This document shows, in pieces, positions 8,607 through 17,091 of a stretch of 64,000 nucleotides of DNA. The stretch comes from Mogibacterium sp. (GTDB lineage Bacteria; Bacillota; Clostridia; Peptostreptococcales; Anaerovoracaceae). The stretch is from contig JAFWFU010000007.1 of the NCBI GenBank assembly GCA_017515425.1, positions 89,800-153,799 on the forward strand. Reading direction: 5' to 3'. Numbering within the stretch: the first letter of the stretch is position 1; every line of letters begins with the position of its first letter. Position numbers and translations under genes: made by a program. The notes beneath the pieces are model-generated. The model worked only from the letters and a program-made list of their open reading frames with translations. It ran no database searches and was not told the origin of the DNA.

Positions 8607-9503
8607 CTATTTATCCTCTACGACGACGATAAGTCTTACACTTCCCACGACGCCGAGCTCGCCCCTCACGCTGTAGATGAGTTCCTGCGAACCGGCATTC
8701 TCATAGTCAATTTCACCGCTGATACTTATGGACTCTCTTCCTATGGTAAAATTCCCGCCTTCTGCGGAGTCAGAGCCGTAATTCCCCCTGCCCCCGCTGT
8801 ATTTATACTCTCTTCCGAGATAGGTCACGCTCTCGCAATAGTCATAAGGGTCTATCTCTTCCCCTATCTTCGTATACACGATATATTCCTTTAGGTCGAT
8901 TCTGGGTAAGAGGCTGTCCTCGCTCTGCTGGAAGAACGTAACCGTGGCATTAATGCTCTGCTTGTCCCCCGCACTGTTTACCACCTCAGCCGTTATTGGA
9001 TAGTCGCCCGCCTTAAATCCGTCCTCGGGCTTTTCGTATTCGAGGGAAATCTTCCCCGAAATATTCCCGTCAATGCAGTCATTCGCAGAGATATAGGAAG
9101 TCGCCGAGGTGATACCTGCTGCGACAGGCGTGCGCAGAGGGGCTGACAGACTAAATCTGGGATGTGTATAGTCGCTGTATCTCACCTTTCTGATCTCCCT
9201 CGTTATATTTCCGCGGCTGTCAAAGGCTGCAATAATGGCGTCTCGGCTTGAATCGCCGTCTATTTTAGACATCTTCTCCACCACAAGGGTATCTGTCACA
9301 TCTCCGTCCTTGTCGTCCTTCGCGGTGATTCCCTTCAAGATTTCGCTGCTATCGGCTTTGACGGAGACCACAATCTCATCTTTATCCATGGAAATAACAG
9401 GCGCCTGTCCGTCGAGCGTCCTATAGTATCGAAGTCCGCTCAGCGTAAAAGCCGCAAGGGATAGGATAAATAATACTATTATCGGAATCCTTCTTCTTCT
9501 CAT
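8607..9503 (-). CDS. Membrane-anchored protein with DUF5011-like Ig-fold domains
   Basis: A 298-residue protein with a positively charged start MRRRRIP and one membrane anchor (about 7-24); the rest is predicted to be outside the cell. Segments such as GITAKDDKDGDVTDTLVV and DCIDGNISGKISLEYEKPEDGFKAGDYPITAEVVNSAGD resemble the DUF5011/HYR-like Ig folds of Firmicute surface proteins. It sits inside the EPS operon, five bases before the first BY-kinase gene, so it may help organise export or attach polymer at the cell surface (inference). No catalytic motif is visible. Confidence 0.75.
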   Translation of the reverse strand: MRRRRIPIIVLFILSLAAFTLSGLRYYRTLDGQAPVISMDKDEIVVSVKADSSEILKGITAKDDKDGDVTDTLVVEKMSKIDGDSSRDAIIAAFDSRGNITREIRKVRYSDYTHPRFSLSAPLRTPVAAGITSATSYISANDCIDGNISGKISLEYEKPEDGFKAGDYPITAEVVNSAGDKQSINATVTFFQQSEDSLLPRIDLKEYIVYTKIGEEIDPYDYCESVTYLGREYKYSGGRGNYGSDSAEGGNFTIGRESISISGEIDYENAGSQELIYSVRGELGVVGSVRLIVVVEDK

Positions 9504-9510
9504 CTTATTC

Positions 9511-10254
9511 TCATCTTCTACCCTTTAGAGCCTCGTATGCAACGCTCACAGCCTCGCTGTCCTTGGTGCAGCCCATTGAATATACGGGGATCTCCGAGAT
9601 TATATAGTCTATGAATCCGAGCGTCCTCTGCATATTCGCGGCGTCCCTGCTTCTGTATATCTGATTCATCAGGCTCTCCCAGGCGCTCGTCCTCTCCATT
9701 TCCTCTATCCTGTTCTCCTTCGCTTGGTGAAGGCATATCACGGCTTTCAGAGGGCTGGATATATTATTGCTCCAGCTTTCCTTTCCGCACCACGGGGAAC
9801 CGCACGCCATTACTTCGTCGCTCCCGATTCTTATCAGAGGCTTGTCATCATTTATGACCCTCATTCTATCCTTGAATTCCTTTTTCCAGAGCTTGATATG
9901 CGTAGTTTTGCCCGTTCCGCTCGGGCCCGAGAAGAGATAGCCCTCTCCGTCCACCGAAATCGCCGCCGCATGGATAAGGAAGGTATCGTATTCCGGAAGC
10001 CGCTCCGCTATCTCCCTGTATATAAAGAGCTTCTCTAGCTGAAAAGGCGGAATATCGCCCCTGCCGATATAGGCGATTCCCTTCTCTCTTTCGTCCTCTA
10101 TATCGCTCTCGCCCACTTCAATAGTAAAGGCGGGGGAATCCTCGCTGATGTATTTCTTGCAGAAGTCCCTCATTCTCTCATGGCGCGGCTTTATGCCTAT
10201 GCAGACGCCCGCTAACTCTATATTGAAACTATCCCCTATTCTTTCCTCAGTCAT
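9511..10254 (-). CDS. HPr-kinase-like P-loop protein
   Basis: A 247-residue protein with the HprK C-terminal fold signature: Walker A GPSGTGKT (110-117), NDDKPLI (135-141) and GSPWCGKE (152-159). It lacks the N-terminal domain of true HPr kinase and is not beside ptsH, so it is unlikely to regulate sugar uptake. Such short HprK-like proteins often occur next to S24/S26-type peptidases in polysaccharide or peptide-modification loci, as here. Its substrate is unknown. It is followed closely by the DUF5011-like gene and precedes the kinases of the EPS operon. It could phosphorylate a protein or a small molecule; sequence alone does not tell. Confidence 0.8.
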   Translation of the reverse strand: MTEERIGDSFNIELAGVCIGIKPRHERMRDFCKKYISEDSPAFTIEVGESDIEDEREKGIAYIGRGDIPPFQLEKLFIYREIAERLPEYDTFLIHAAAISVDGEGYLFSGPSGTGKTTHIKLWKKEFKDRMRVINDDKPLIRIGSDEVMACGSPWCGKESWSNNISSPLKAVICLHQAKENRIEEMERTSAWESLMNQIYRSRDAANMQRTLGFIDYIISEIPVYSMGCTKDSEAVSVAYEALKGRR

Positions 10255-10260
10255 ATAGTC

Positions 10261-10398
10261 CTATCTCGTTCGACCCTCATCATCAGTCTCTTCGACTATT
10301 CATTCACATACTTCCAACTTTTTGTCAATCTTTTCAACTCTTTATTTGCACAATCTCAACTCATTTATCAGTCTTTTCGACTCTTTATTCATGCAACC
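10261..10398. repeat. Intergenic degenerate direct repeats (about 42 bp)
   Basis: The gap between the S26-like and HprK-like genes is filled by imperfect copies of a pyrimidine-rich unit. GTCTCTTCGACTATTCATTC occurs near 10286, a TCTTTTCAACTCTTTATTT variant near 10328 and GTCTTTTCGACTCTTTATTC near 10371. Spacing is 42-43 bp, with half-unit variants between. I see no clear terminator or promoter here. Confidence 0.65.
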
Positions 10399-10932
10399 CT
10401 AGTTCCCTATTAGCCTTTTTATCCCCTCTTTTATTGGTCTCGGCGTATAAGGCGCCGCGATTTCCACGAATTTCCACCAGCCTCTGAGAAAGCCTCCGCG
10501 GAGCTTTATCATTCTGACCCTCATGCGCCAGGGTCTGACCCATAGCCGCATATACAGCCTATGCTTCAAACCGCCGAGGTCAACTTCCTCTCCCTCTCTC
10601 AGCAGGGCGCGCATAACGGCTATTATCTCGTCTTTTCTGACATACTCAAGGCTGGTGCAGTTGTCGCCGAGTATGATGTAGTTATCTCCTTTTTCGCCTA
10701 TTATCCTATGGAGTATATATCGCTGAGCTTCCCCCTCGCCCTGTATTCTGACCTTGATCTTATACAGCACCACATCATGTGCGCAAAGCGGGCGTTCGAC
10801 CTTTTCGAGCACGACAGCGTTGGTATCCTCGTGAATAAAAGGCTCCATGGAATAACCTCGGATTTTCCACACTATCGACCCGAATTCCTCTATTGATTGC
10901 TCTAGTGATTTGCTGCTTCGTTTTGTATCCAT
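10399..10932 (-). CDS. S24/S26 signal-peptidase-like protein with a Ser-His (ER-type) dyad
   Basis: A 177-residue protein with signal peptidase I boxes: GYSMEPF (Ser28 nucleophile), YILHRIIG (His75) and ILGDN (89-91). In bacterial LepB the general base is Lys, but archaeal, ER and SipW-type enzymes use His at this HR motif, so this resembles the Ser-His class. There is no clear N-terminal membrane anchor; the C-terminal half is basic and aromatic (RLWVRPWRMRVRMIKLRGGF) and may touch the membrane. It is the first gene of the EPS operon, paired with the HprK-like gene. The ATG at 10932 has no visible Shine-Dalgarno sequence. The substrate is unknown. Confidence 0.78.
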   Translation of the reverse strand: MDTKRSSKSLEQSIEEFGSIVWKIRGYSMEPFIHEDTNAVVLEKVERPLCAHDVVLYKIKVRIQGEGEAQRYILHRIIGEKGDNYIILGDNCTSLEYVRKDEIIAVMRALLREGEEVDLGGLKHRLYMRLWVRPWRMRVRMIKLRGGFLRGWWKFVEIAAPYTPRPIKEGIKRLIGN

Positions 10933-10958
10933 TGTTTTATATTGTTTTTATTTTTATG

Positions 10959-10986
10959 ATTATACCACAAAATGCCTCTTTCGGCA
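10959..10986 (-). promoter_or_regulatory. Candidate promoter of the EPS operon
   Basis: Reading the minus strand, TGGTATAAT (extended -10, hexamer at 10959-10964) has a weak -35 region TGCCGA (10981-10986), 16 bp spacing. The predicted start leaves an A-rich leader of about 20 nt with no Shine-Dalgarno site before the ATG at 10932. Confidence 0.55.
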
Positions 10987-11039
10987 CTGTTTTCAGCACG
11001 TTCGCCCGATTGTGCATATTGTTTTCCGCATAGCTGTTT

Positions 11040-11069
11040 TTGCTCTTTTCACAAATCCTATGGTATAAT
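11040..11069 (+). promoter_or_regulatory. Candidate promoter of the secreted FN3-protein gene
   Basis: TTGCTC (11040-11045), 18-bp spacer, perfect TATAAT (11064-11069) with TGG just upstream. It lies about 60 bp before the ATG at 11130 and is divergent from the EPS operon promoter. Confidence 0.65.
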
Positions 11070-11129
11070 TTCTGCGGTACTCACTTACTTATATTTATTG
11101 TCTGCCCAGATAAAGAACGGAGGCATATT

Positions 11130-12491
11130 ATGAACACGATTACTAAGATTATCAACAAGGCGGCGCTGATTCTTATTCTATCAGCCGTATTTTGCATCGC
11201 TTTCGCTGCATCAAACAACGTGTATGCAGGGGGTGGATATAGCATGCCTGAGCTAAAAGGGCCGGATGCAAAGGGTGAAATCACACCGGGAACTATTGTC
11301 AAAATATTATTCACGGATTTGGAGAATGAAGCCCCCGGCATCACATCCGACCCTCAGGTTGAGAAATATTTCGCGATAAGCACATCAGATGATTTTACCG
11401 GCTCGGTAATAAGGGTGGATGCTTTGGAGTCCTCTCAGGAGGGTGGCTATTATTTCATAAAGATTGACAAACAGGAATATTGTGACAAATACTTAAGGTT
11501 TTACACCGGTCATCCTACAGATACAGGACTGAATAACAACAGCAATCCCTACTATATCAAGCCAAACGTCTTGCACCTCAACGCCGGCCCTGAGATTCTC
11601 GGAATTAAGTGTAAGGGCAGCCTTTTGAGCAAGGAGATTGTCGTCACGATAAGCACCACTCCTGCGAAGTATAATACAGACATCGATCCCACATGGAGAT
11701 TTGAGGATAAAAGAACCATAAAGCTATACAGCAACGGTACGTTAGTAGGCACGCAGAAAAACAGCAACTATAATACGACTTTTACGAACGTTCCTGTAAA
11801 ATATGGCACGGATAACACTGTAACAGTTCAGCTCTGCCTGGAATTAGACGGTATGACAATTGATTCAAAACCAAAGTCGTTTACCGTACCCGCTGAGTCT
11901 CTCGGAACGCCGACCGCCTATGCGACGAAGATCAGCAGCAAGCAGGTCGCGCTTTCATGGACAACCGTGCAGGGAGCCACCGGATACGAGATATACAAGG
12001 GTTCGAAGAAGGTAAAGACCGTCGGAGACATCAACAGATACACCGTAAAGGGCAAGGGCGCAGGCAAGTCTAAATACAGGGTGGTCGCCATACTGAACCA
12101 AGACGGGCAGGTCTATAAAGGCAGCTCATCAAATACAGTCAAGCCTCAGAAAAACGAGATTAAGTTCAACAGAAGCGTGGTTTATACCAGCACGAGCTAT
12201 GCGACCTGTCCGTTCCGCATTACCAAAATTTCACTGAACGGCAGCACCTATACCGTTACGGGATATGCGGTAAACAATAGGATTTTCAAAATGAAGAGGT
12301 ATAAAAACCTCCGAGTCGGTCTCTATGTGAACGGCAAGAAAGCCTTTAACAAGAAATATAAGTCCAGGTCTGTAAATTGCAGGGCGTCCGGCTCCAAGAA
12401 GATCGTGCTTAAAGTAAAAGGTAAAAAGGGAGTAGACCTCCGAAACGGCGGTACTATTACATACATAGAGGGCGGAACTCCCGTATGGTAG
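11130..12491 (+). CDS. Secreted protein with a fibronectin type III domain
   Basis: A 453-residue exported protein. The ATG at 11130 follows GGAGG by seven bases and starts a signal peptide (NKAALILILSAVFCIAFAAS, then NVYAG as the likely cleavage site). The middle has no recognised domain. At about residues 260-345 an FN3-like module contains KQVALSWTTVQGATGYEIYKG and KYRVVAI. The C-terminal 110 residues are rich in Lys, Tyr and Arg and end without LPXTG, so attachment to the wall would be non-covalent if any. It is one of the few plus-strand genes and may share a transcript with the phosphoribosyltransferase gene 59 bp downstream. Confidence 0.85.
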   Translation: MNTITKIINKAALILILSAVFCIAFAASNNVYAGGGYSMPELKGPDAKGEITPGTIVKILFTDLENEAPGITSDPQVEKYFAISTSDDFTGSVIRVDALESSQEGGYYFIKIDKQEYCDKYLRFYTGHPTDTGLNNNSNPYYIKPNVLHLNAGPEILGIKCKGSLLSKEIVVTISTTPAKYNTDIDPTWRFEDKRTIKLYSNGTLVGTQKNSNYNTTFTNVPVKYGTDNTVTVQLCLELDGMTIDSKPKSFTVPAESLGTPTAYATKISSKQVALSWTTVQGATGYEIYKGSKKVKTVGDINRYTVKGKGAGKSKYRVVAILNQDGQVYKGSSSNTVKPQKNEIKFNRSVVYTSTSYATCPFRITKISLNGSTYTVTGYAVNNRIFKMKRYKNLRVGLYVNGKKAFNKKYKSRSVNCRASGSKKIVLKVKGKKGVDLRNGGTITYIEGGTPVW

Positions 12492-12550
12492 AAATAATAG
12501 AAACCGCAGGGCATAAGCCCAAATACTCCGAATATTGAAAGGAAAGAACT

Positions 12551-13141
12551 ATGGATTATAAAATGACAATCGCCGGACTCGAGAGAAGTCTGCCACTCTG
12601 CAAGGTAACTGACGACCTCTATATCGCTGGCTTCATTATGTTTAACGACGTGGAGATTACAAAGGCGGTGGCTGCCGAGCTTCTCGCCATGGCTCCCGAG
12701 TTTGATGTTCTCATTACTGCCGAGAGCAAGGGCATTCCGCTTTGCTATGAAATGGCAAGGCAGTCGGGCAAGCCCTATATCGTAGCCAGGAAGGGCGCCA
12801 AGGTCTATATGCAAGATGTGGTGACGGTCAAGGTCAACTCAATCACCACCAAGGGAGAGCAGATTCTCTGTCTCGGTCGTGATGAAAGAGATGTTATGAA
12901 CGGCAAACGCATTCTCATAGCTGACGATGTCATCAGCACGGGCGAGTCGATTGCGGCATTAGAACAGTTGGTAGAGTCTGTCGGTGGAATTATCGTCGGT
13001 AAATTCGCAGTTTTGGCAGAAGGCGAGGCAGCAGACAGAGATGATATAACCTATCTTGAATACCTCCCGCTCTTCGACCCAAGCGGCGTACCCCTTCACA
13101 GCAACGAGGACAGAGCCACCAATCCGCATTTGGATAAATAG
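12551..13141 (+). CDS. Phosphoribosyltransferase, adenine-PRT-like
   Basis: A 196-residue type I PRTase. The PRPP-binding loop is ILIADDVISTGES, preceded by the FDVLITAESKGIPLCYEMAR helix region that resembles the adenine/xanthine PRT branch. It should convert a nucleobase plus PRPP to the nucleoside monophosphate in purine salvage; base specificity is uncertain, and the length and N-terminus differ from classical Apt. AAAGGAAAG lies about six bases before the ATG. Its stop is only three bases from the stop of the convergent sortase gene, with no terminator between, so the two transcripts should overlap. Confidence 0.85.
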   Translation: MDYKMTIAGLERSLPLCKVTDDLYIAGFIMFNDVEITKAVAAELLAMAPEFDVLITAESKGIPLCYEMARQSGKPYIVARKGAKVYMQDVVTVKVNSITTKGEQILCLGRDERDVMNGKRILIADDVISTGESIAALEQLVESVGGIIVGKFAVLAEGEAADRDDITYLEYLPLFDPSGVPLHSNEDRATNPHLDK

Positions 13142-13144
13142 CCC

Positions 13145-13897
13145 CTACCACGGTGTCATTTTGCAGACCACCATATACCTTGCCTGATCATATTCATAGG
13201 CGCAGGTGCTGAGCACCACCAATCTATCTGTCGGCTCTATGGCAATATCGGTAGTATAGAGCGAAAGCTCACTTGCAGTCTCGATATAAGAGAGCCTCTC
13301 AGACTCCTCTTGTATATTGGTTTCATATATCTTGCTGTCCGAAGGCTGATTTAGAAAAGCCCAAATCTCCAGGTGATACTTCCCCTCAGGCGTAATAAGC
13401 TCCAGCCTCGGGTGCTGCCGGCAGTACTCGGGGCTTTTTAGTTTTTTCAGATCCGCGAACATAGAGCCGTTTTTCATATGGTGCCCGTAGACTATCGTAT
13501 TGAACTGCCTAAACGGGCTTTCCGTTGCGGCGTCCACAAAGAGACAGCCGAAACCGCTCTCCTCTCCGTCAAACCTCGTATAGATATATTTGTCGTTATC
13601 CGTACCCTGAACAATCGGATAGTCGATAACCGAGCTCTCATAGTAAATCCACGCAACAACATCAGGGTTGATTTTCCTCAGCGCGTCGAAGTCTATATCT
13701 CCCGTGAATTCGCCGTCTCTCGACTGAGTCGAAATTTTATCATACTCAGCCTGATTGCTCTTATAATCTTTCAGAATGTTGTAAAGCTTCCAAGCGGAAA
13801 AGATCATAATAACAAGAAGACATGCGATTATAATGTCCTCAGCTGCACGTCTTATCTTGGATTTCATGCTCTTTGGTTTTCCGCTTCTCTTTTTCAT
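13145..13897 (-). CDS. srtB: Class B sortase
   Basis: A 250-residue membrane transpeptidase. A basic N-terminus and one membrane segment (about 21-40) are followed by the SrtB fold: DYPIVQGTDNDKY, the His of YGHHM (139/140), the catalytic Cys232 in LSTCAYEYDQAR and Arg240. It should attach proteins bearing an NPxTN-like sorting signal to peptidoglycan or pili. No protein in this window shows a clear sorting signal, so its substrates lie elsewhere. The ATG at 13897 is two bases after the rluB stop; the longer frame to 13948 would overlap rluB. Confidence 0.93.
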   Translation of the reverse strand: MKKRSGKPKSMKSKIRRAAEDIIIACLLVIMIFSAWKLYNILKDYKSNQAEYDKISTQSRDGEFTGDIDFDALRKINPDVVAWIYYESSVIDYPIVQGTDNDKYIYTRFDGEESGFGCLFVDAATESPFRQFNTIVYGHHMKNGSMFADLKKLKSPEYCRQHPRLELITPEGKYHLEIWAFLNQPSDSKIYETNIQEESERLSYIETASELSLYTTDIAIEPTDRLVVLSTCAYEYDQARYMVVCKMTPW

Positions 13898-13899
13898 TT

Positions 13900-14601
13900 C
13901 TATACTCTTTTCAGATATTCCACTTCTGCCGGACTGAGCTTTCTGCACTGTCCGAGAGCGAGCTTGCCTATGCTGAGCTGCCCGAGCCCTGTGCGGCAGA
14001 GCTCCTGAACGGGGTGTCCAATAGCTTCAAACATTCGCCTCACCTGTCTGTTCTTCCCCTCGTGGATTATTATTTCGGCGAGAGTGGAATTCCTATCGTG
14101 TTTTATCAGATACACCTCCGCAGGGCTCGTGATAAAGCCGCCTATGTCCACACCTTTCTCCAGCCTTTCAGCCTCTTTGCGCGTTACGATACCGGCAGCC
14201 CTCACCAGATATTTCTTATCGAATTCACCCGAGGGGTGCATGAGCTTGTTGGAAAGCTCCCCGTCATTTGTGAGAATGAGAAGTCCCGTGGTATTGAGAT
14301 CGAGCCTGCCGATCGGAAATACCCTCACGCTGTCGGGAACGAGCTCCGTCACAATAGGTTTCCCCTCTTTGTCAGCGGTCGAAGTGACATAGCCCATGGG
14401 CTTATTCAGCAGATAATAGACCTTCTTCGTCTCAGGCTCTACCCTCGCTCCGTCAACCTCTACGACATCATTCTCCTGCACATGGTATCCCAGAACATCA
14501 AGAACAGAGCCGTTCACCTTGACTCTGCCTTTTTTGATTAGTTCGTCCGCGCTTCTGCGGCTGCATATTCCTGCGGCTGCTATATACTGATTGATTCGCA
14601 T
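13900..14601 (-). CDS. rluB: 23S rRNA pseudouridine synthase, RluB family
   Basis: A 233-residue RsuA/RluB-type enzyme that isomerises uridine in 23S rRNA. An S4 RNA-binding domain occupies residues 1-60 (RINQYIAAAGICSRRSADELI). The catalytic motif GRLDLNTTGLLILTNDG places Asp101 as nucleophile, and KNRQVRRMFEAIGHPV is near the end. GGGAAGG lies just upstream of the ATG. It forms a chromosome-maintenance cluster with scpA and scpB, an order common in Firmicutes. Confidence 0.95.
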   Translation of the reverse strand: MRINQYIAAAGICSRRSADELIKKGRVKVNGSVLDVLGYHVQENDVVEVDGARVEPETKKVYYLLNKPMGYVTSTADKEGKPIVTELVPDSVRVFPIGRLDLNTTGLLILTNDGELSNKLMHPSGEFDKKYLVRAAGIVTRKEAERLEKGVDIGGFITSPAEVYLIKHDRNSTLAEIIIHEGKNRQVRRMFEAIGHPVQELCRTGLGQLSIGKLALGQCRKLSPAEVEYLKRV

Positions 14602-14630
14602 ACTACCTTCCCATTAAACCTTCACTCTGC

Positions 14631-15263
14631 CTAGTCATTGTCCCCAGCGCTGCCCGCCATGGTTTCACTATCTTTGTTTTCCTCAGCGTCCTCGTCGAAA
14701 TTTATAGAAAGCTGTCCGCCTGCCTCTTCTCTTTCTCTCCTCATCTCCTCGTATTCGGGCACCTCCGGCAAATCCTTGAGAGAAGCAAATCCGAATTTCT
14801 TGAGAAATTCCCTGGTCGTACTATAGAGAAGCGGTCTGCCGACGCCCTCCGACCTTCCCGAAATCTCCACGAGTCCCTTGTCCATGAGCCCGTCGATTAC
14901 CCTCTCGCTCTTAATGCCTCTGATTGAATCTATCTCGGATCTCGTAACAGGCTGACGATATGCTATTATGGCAAGCACTTCAAGCGCCGCCTGCGAAAGC
15001 CTCCGCACCCTGACAGGCGTGCAGAGCTTCTGCACAAAGATGTCGTTCTCAATATATGTGATATAGCCGAAGGCGTCGCCGCATTCTCGGATTCTAATGC
15101 CTCTCCCTTCCTGCTCGTATTCCGTCTGCAGCTCTCTGAAAAGCCCCCTGATCTCCGACTTCTCCGCCTCCAGCACCTCGGCGGCATCCTTTACTTCCAA
15201 AGGCTCTCCCCACATAAACATCAGCGTCTCAAGGGCTGATTTCATCGTCTTTTTACTATACAT
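14631..15263 (-). CDS. scpB: Segregation and condensation protein B
   Basis: A 210-residue kleisin-interacting subunit of the SMC-ScpAB condensin-like complex, which compacts the nucleoid and helps origin segregation. Two winged-helix domains are visible, with LEVLAIIAYRQPVTRSEIDSIRGI and SERVIDGLMDKGLVEISGR as the signature. A short acidic tail follows. The ATG overlaps the last eight bases of scpA and has GGAGG within scpA's last codons, so the two are translationally coupled. Confidence 0.96.
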   Translation of the reverse strand: MYSKKTMKSALETLMFMWGEPLEVKDAAEVLEAEKSEIRGLFRELQTEYEQEGRGIRIRECGDAFGYITYIENDIFVQKLCTPVRVRRLSQAALEVLAIIAYRQPVTRSEIDSIRGIKSERVIDGLMDKGLVEISGRSEGVGRPLLYSTTREFLKKFGFASLKDLPEVPEYEEMRREREEAGGQLSINFDEDAEENKDSETMAGSAGDND

Positions 15264-16200
15264 TCTCCGCCTCCGCTTCTGACTGTGTTCCCAATTCTAT
15301 ATCGTAATCGGCAAATCTATCATCTTCGTTATAATCATAGTCGCCATAGCCGTATTCACTTGCGTCATCTTCCGTTTCGTCCATATCGTCAAATTCGTCG
15401 TCTGAATATTCTATGACTCCCGCATTCTCCGCCTCAGCCTGAGCCCTAAGTATCTCAGGATCCTTCCTCTTTACCGTGATTTCTCCGAAATTCTCCCTCT
15501 GCTCCGCGTCATAGCCCTGATTTTTTATCATGGAGAGCAGCGACATGAACGAGATTGTAATATCATATATGTCATGCTTCTCCGGCAGAAGCTCCATAAA
15601 GGATATGCCCGAGATACCCGGTTTAAGCTTCAGCTCTAAAGCCTTAGTCATATCCTTAATCCTCGACTCGATTGACTCCTTCCGTCTCCTCACTCTCTGG
15701 TATCTGCGCTGAACTTCCTCAATCTTTTTCTTGCGAGTCAGAAAGAGTATGAACGCATTCACGAGCTGCTCATCACTCGCCTTCAGGATTTCATCAGGCG
15801 CACCGATATACCTCGACAAATCCTCGGCAGGCTTTTCGTGAATTTCAAGATTGTATTCTTCAAGTTCCTGCAAGATTTCCGCGGTTTTCTTAGTTCTCAT
15901 ATAGTCAAGCAATCGCGTCTGTAGTTCGAGCCTCGGATCCTCGACTATAACATCATCATCAGGGTTGTCGCTGACTCTCGGCAGCAGCATATGTGATTTC
16001 AGCCTTATCAGCACAGCCGCGAGCACTATAAATTCAGTCTCTACCTCAATATTCAAATCCTCCATCTCCTTGAGGTAGGCTATATATTGCTCCGTAATCT
16101 CCGCCACCTTGATGTCGTAAATATCCATCTTGGCGTTTTCGAGCAGATATATCAGAAGATCAAACGGCCCTTCGAATTTGTCAATCCTGACCTTATACAC
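15256..16200 (-). CDS. scpA: Segregation and condensation protein A with long acidic tail
   Basis: A 314-residue kleisin that bridges SMC heads. The start KVRIDKFEGPFDLLIYLLENAKMDIYDIKVAEIT is the classic ScpA N-terminal domain, and the C-terminal winged helix (DITISFMSLLSMIK...EITVKRKDPE) ends near residue 250. About 60 further residues are extremely acidic and Tyr-rich (DDEFDDMDETEDD, YGYGDYDYNEDD), longer than in typical ScpA. Translation starts at GTG (16200) with AAAGGA upstream. Confidence 0.95.
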   Translation of the reverse strand: MYKVRIDKFEGPFDLLIYLLENAKMDIYDIKVAEITEQYIAYLKEMEDLNIEVETEFIVLAAVLIRLKSHMLLPRVSDNPDDDVIVEDPRLELQTRLLDYMRTKKTAEILQELEEYNLEIHEKPAEDLSRYIGAPDEILKASDEQLVNAFILFLTRKKKIEEVQRRYQRVRRRKESIESRIKDMTKALELKLKPGISGISFMELLPEKHDIYDITISFMSLLSMIKNQGYDAEQRENFGEITVKRKDPEILRAQAEAENAGVIEYSDDEFDDMDETEDDASEYGYGDYDYNEDDRFADYDIELGTQSEAEAENV

Positions 16201-16292
16201 TAATAATTCCTTTCCCTGCTTCTTTTGTCACCGCGCACCCGCTTTTGTCATCATTTTCACTGCTATTTGTCATTCTGCGCAGCGCCCTTTTG
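16201..16292. repeat. TTTTGTCA direct repeats between scpA and truA
   Basis: CTTTTGTCA occurs at 16222 and 16242, ATTTGTCA at 16265 and CTTTTGTCA near 16287, 20-23 bp apart, in the intergenic gap upstream of scpA. The scpA Shine-Dalgarno site is at the left edge of this stretch. Confidence 0.6.
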
Positions 16293-17066
16293 TCATTTAA
16301 AATATATTTCTTTGAGGTAGAGCCCCTGCGGCGGCGCGGTAAATCCCGCCTTGCTGCGCTCGCGGCTTTCTATCGCCTCGCGCACGCTTTCCGCAGGTCT
16401 CCTTCCCTCGCCCGCTTCTATCAAAGTCCCCACGATAATCCTCACCATATTATACAGGAAACCATCTCCCCTTATCTCAATAATTATCGACTCCGCCTCA
16501 TTTTTTATCTCAAGCATGGAGACGGTTCTTACCGTGGACTCTCTCGGCGTGCTGCCGGAACTCTCAAAGCATTTAAAATCATGCGTTCCCACTATATATT
16601 TAGAAGCCTCTCTCATGGCTTCCAAGTCCAAGTCCCCCGCACCAGGGTATTGAAAGCTTGTATTTCGCCTGAATATATCGCCGGTCTTATCTATCACATA
16701 TCTATAGGTCTTGCCCTCGCAGGAATACCTCGCATGAAACTCGCTCGGAACCACCTCCGCCGATAAAATGCATATATCCCCTGGCGCGCCTTGCCTGCCT
16801 TCTCCGCCTGCGCCAAATCTCCTATTCATTACCTCGGCGAGCTTTTCCACGGGCATATTGCTGTTCCACTCAAAGCTCGCGCATTGACCCAAAGCGTGCA
16901 CTCCCGCGTCAGTCCTGCTGGTTCCGTGAATATGCACTTCCTCTCCCGCTATATATTTAAGCACATGCTCGATTTCCCCCTGCACCGTGCGCAGATTTGG
17001 CTGCACCTGCCAGCCCGAGAAATTCGTGCCGTCATATTCAATTTTTATCAATACATTCTTTCCCAT
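16293..17066 (-). CDS. truA: tRNA pseudouridine(38-40) synthase
   Basis: A 257-residue enzyme that makes pseudouridine in tRNA anticodon stems. IKIEYDGTNFSGWQVQPNLRTVQGEIE opens the fold, HGTSRTDAGVHALGQ supplies catalytic Asp53, and FLYNMVRIIVGTLIEAGEGR is the C-terminal signature. A short Gly-rich insertion (GAGGEGRQGAPGD) precedes the ICILSAEVVPSEFHARYS block. The Shine-Dalgarno site is weak (GGGG some 13 bases upstream). Confidence 0.95.
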   Translation of the reverse strand: MGKNVLIKIEYDGTNFSGWQVQPNLRTVQGEIEHVLKYIAGEEVHIHGTSRTDAGVHALGQCASFEWNSNMPVEKLAEVMNRRFGAGGEGRQGAPGDICILSAEVVPSEFHARYSCEGKTYRYVIDKTGDIFRRNTSFQYPGAGDLDLEAMREASKYIVGTHDFKCFESSGSTPRESTVRTVSMLEIKNEAESIIIEIRGDGFLYNMVRIIVGTLIEAGEGRRPAESVREAIESRERSKAGFTAPPQGLYLKEIYFK

Positions 17067-17091
17067 TTGTAATTTGCTACCCCATGCACCA

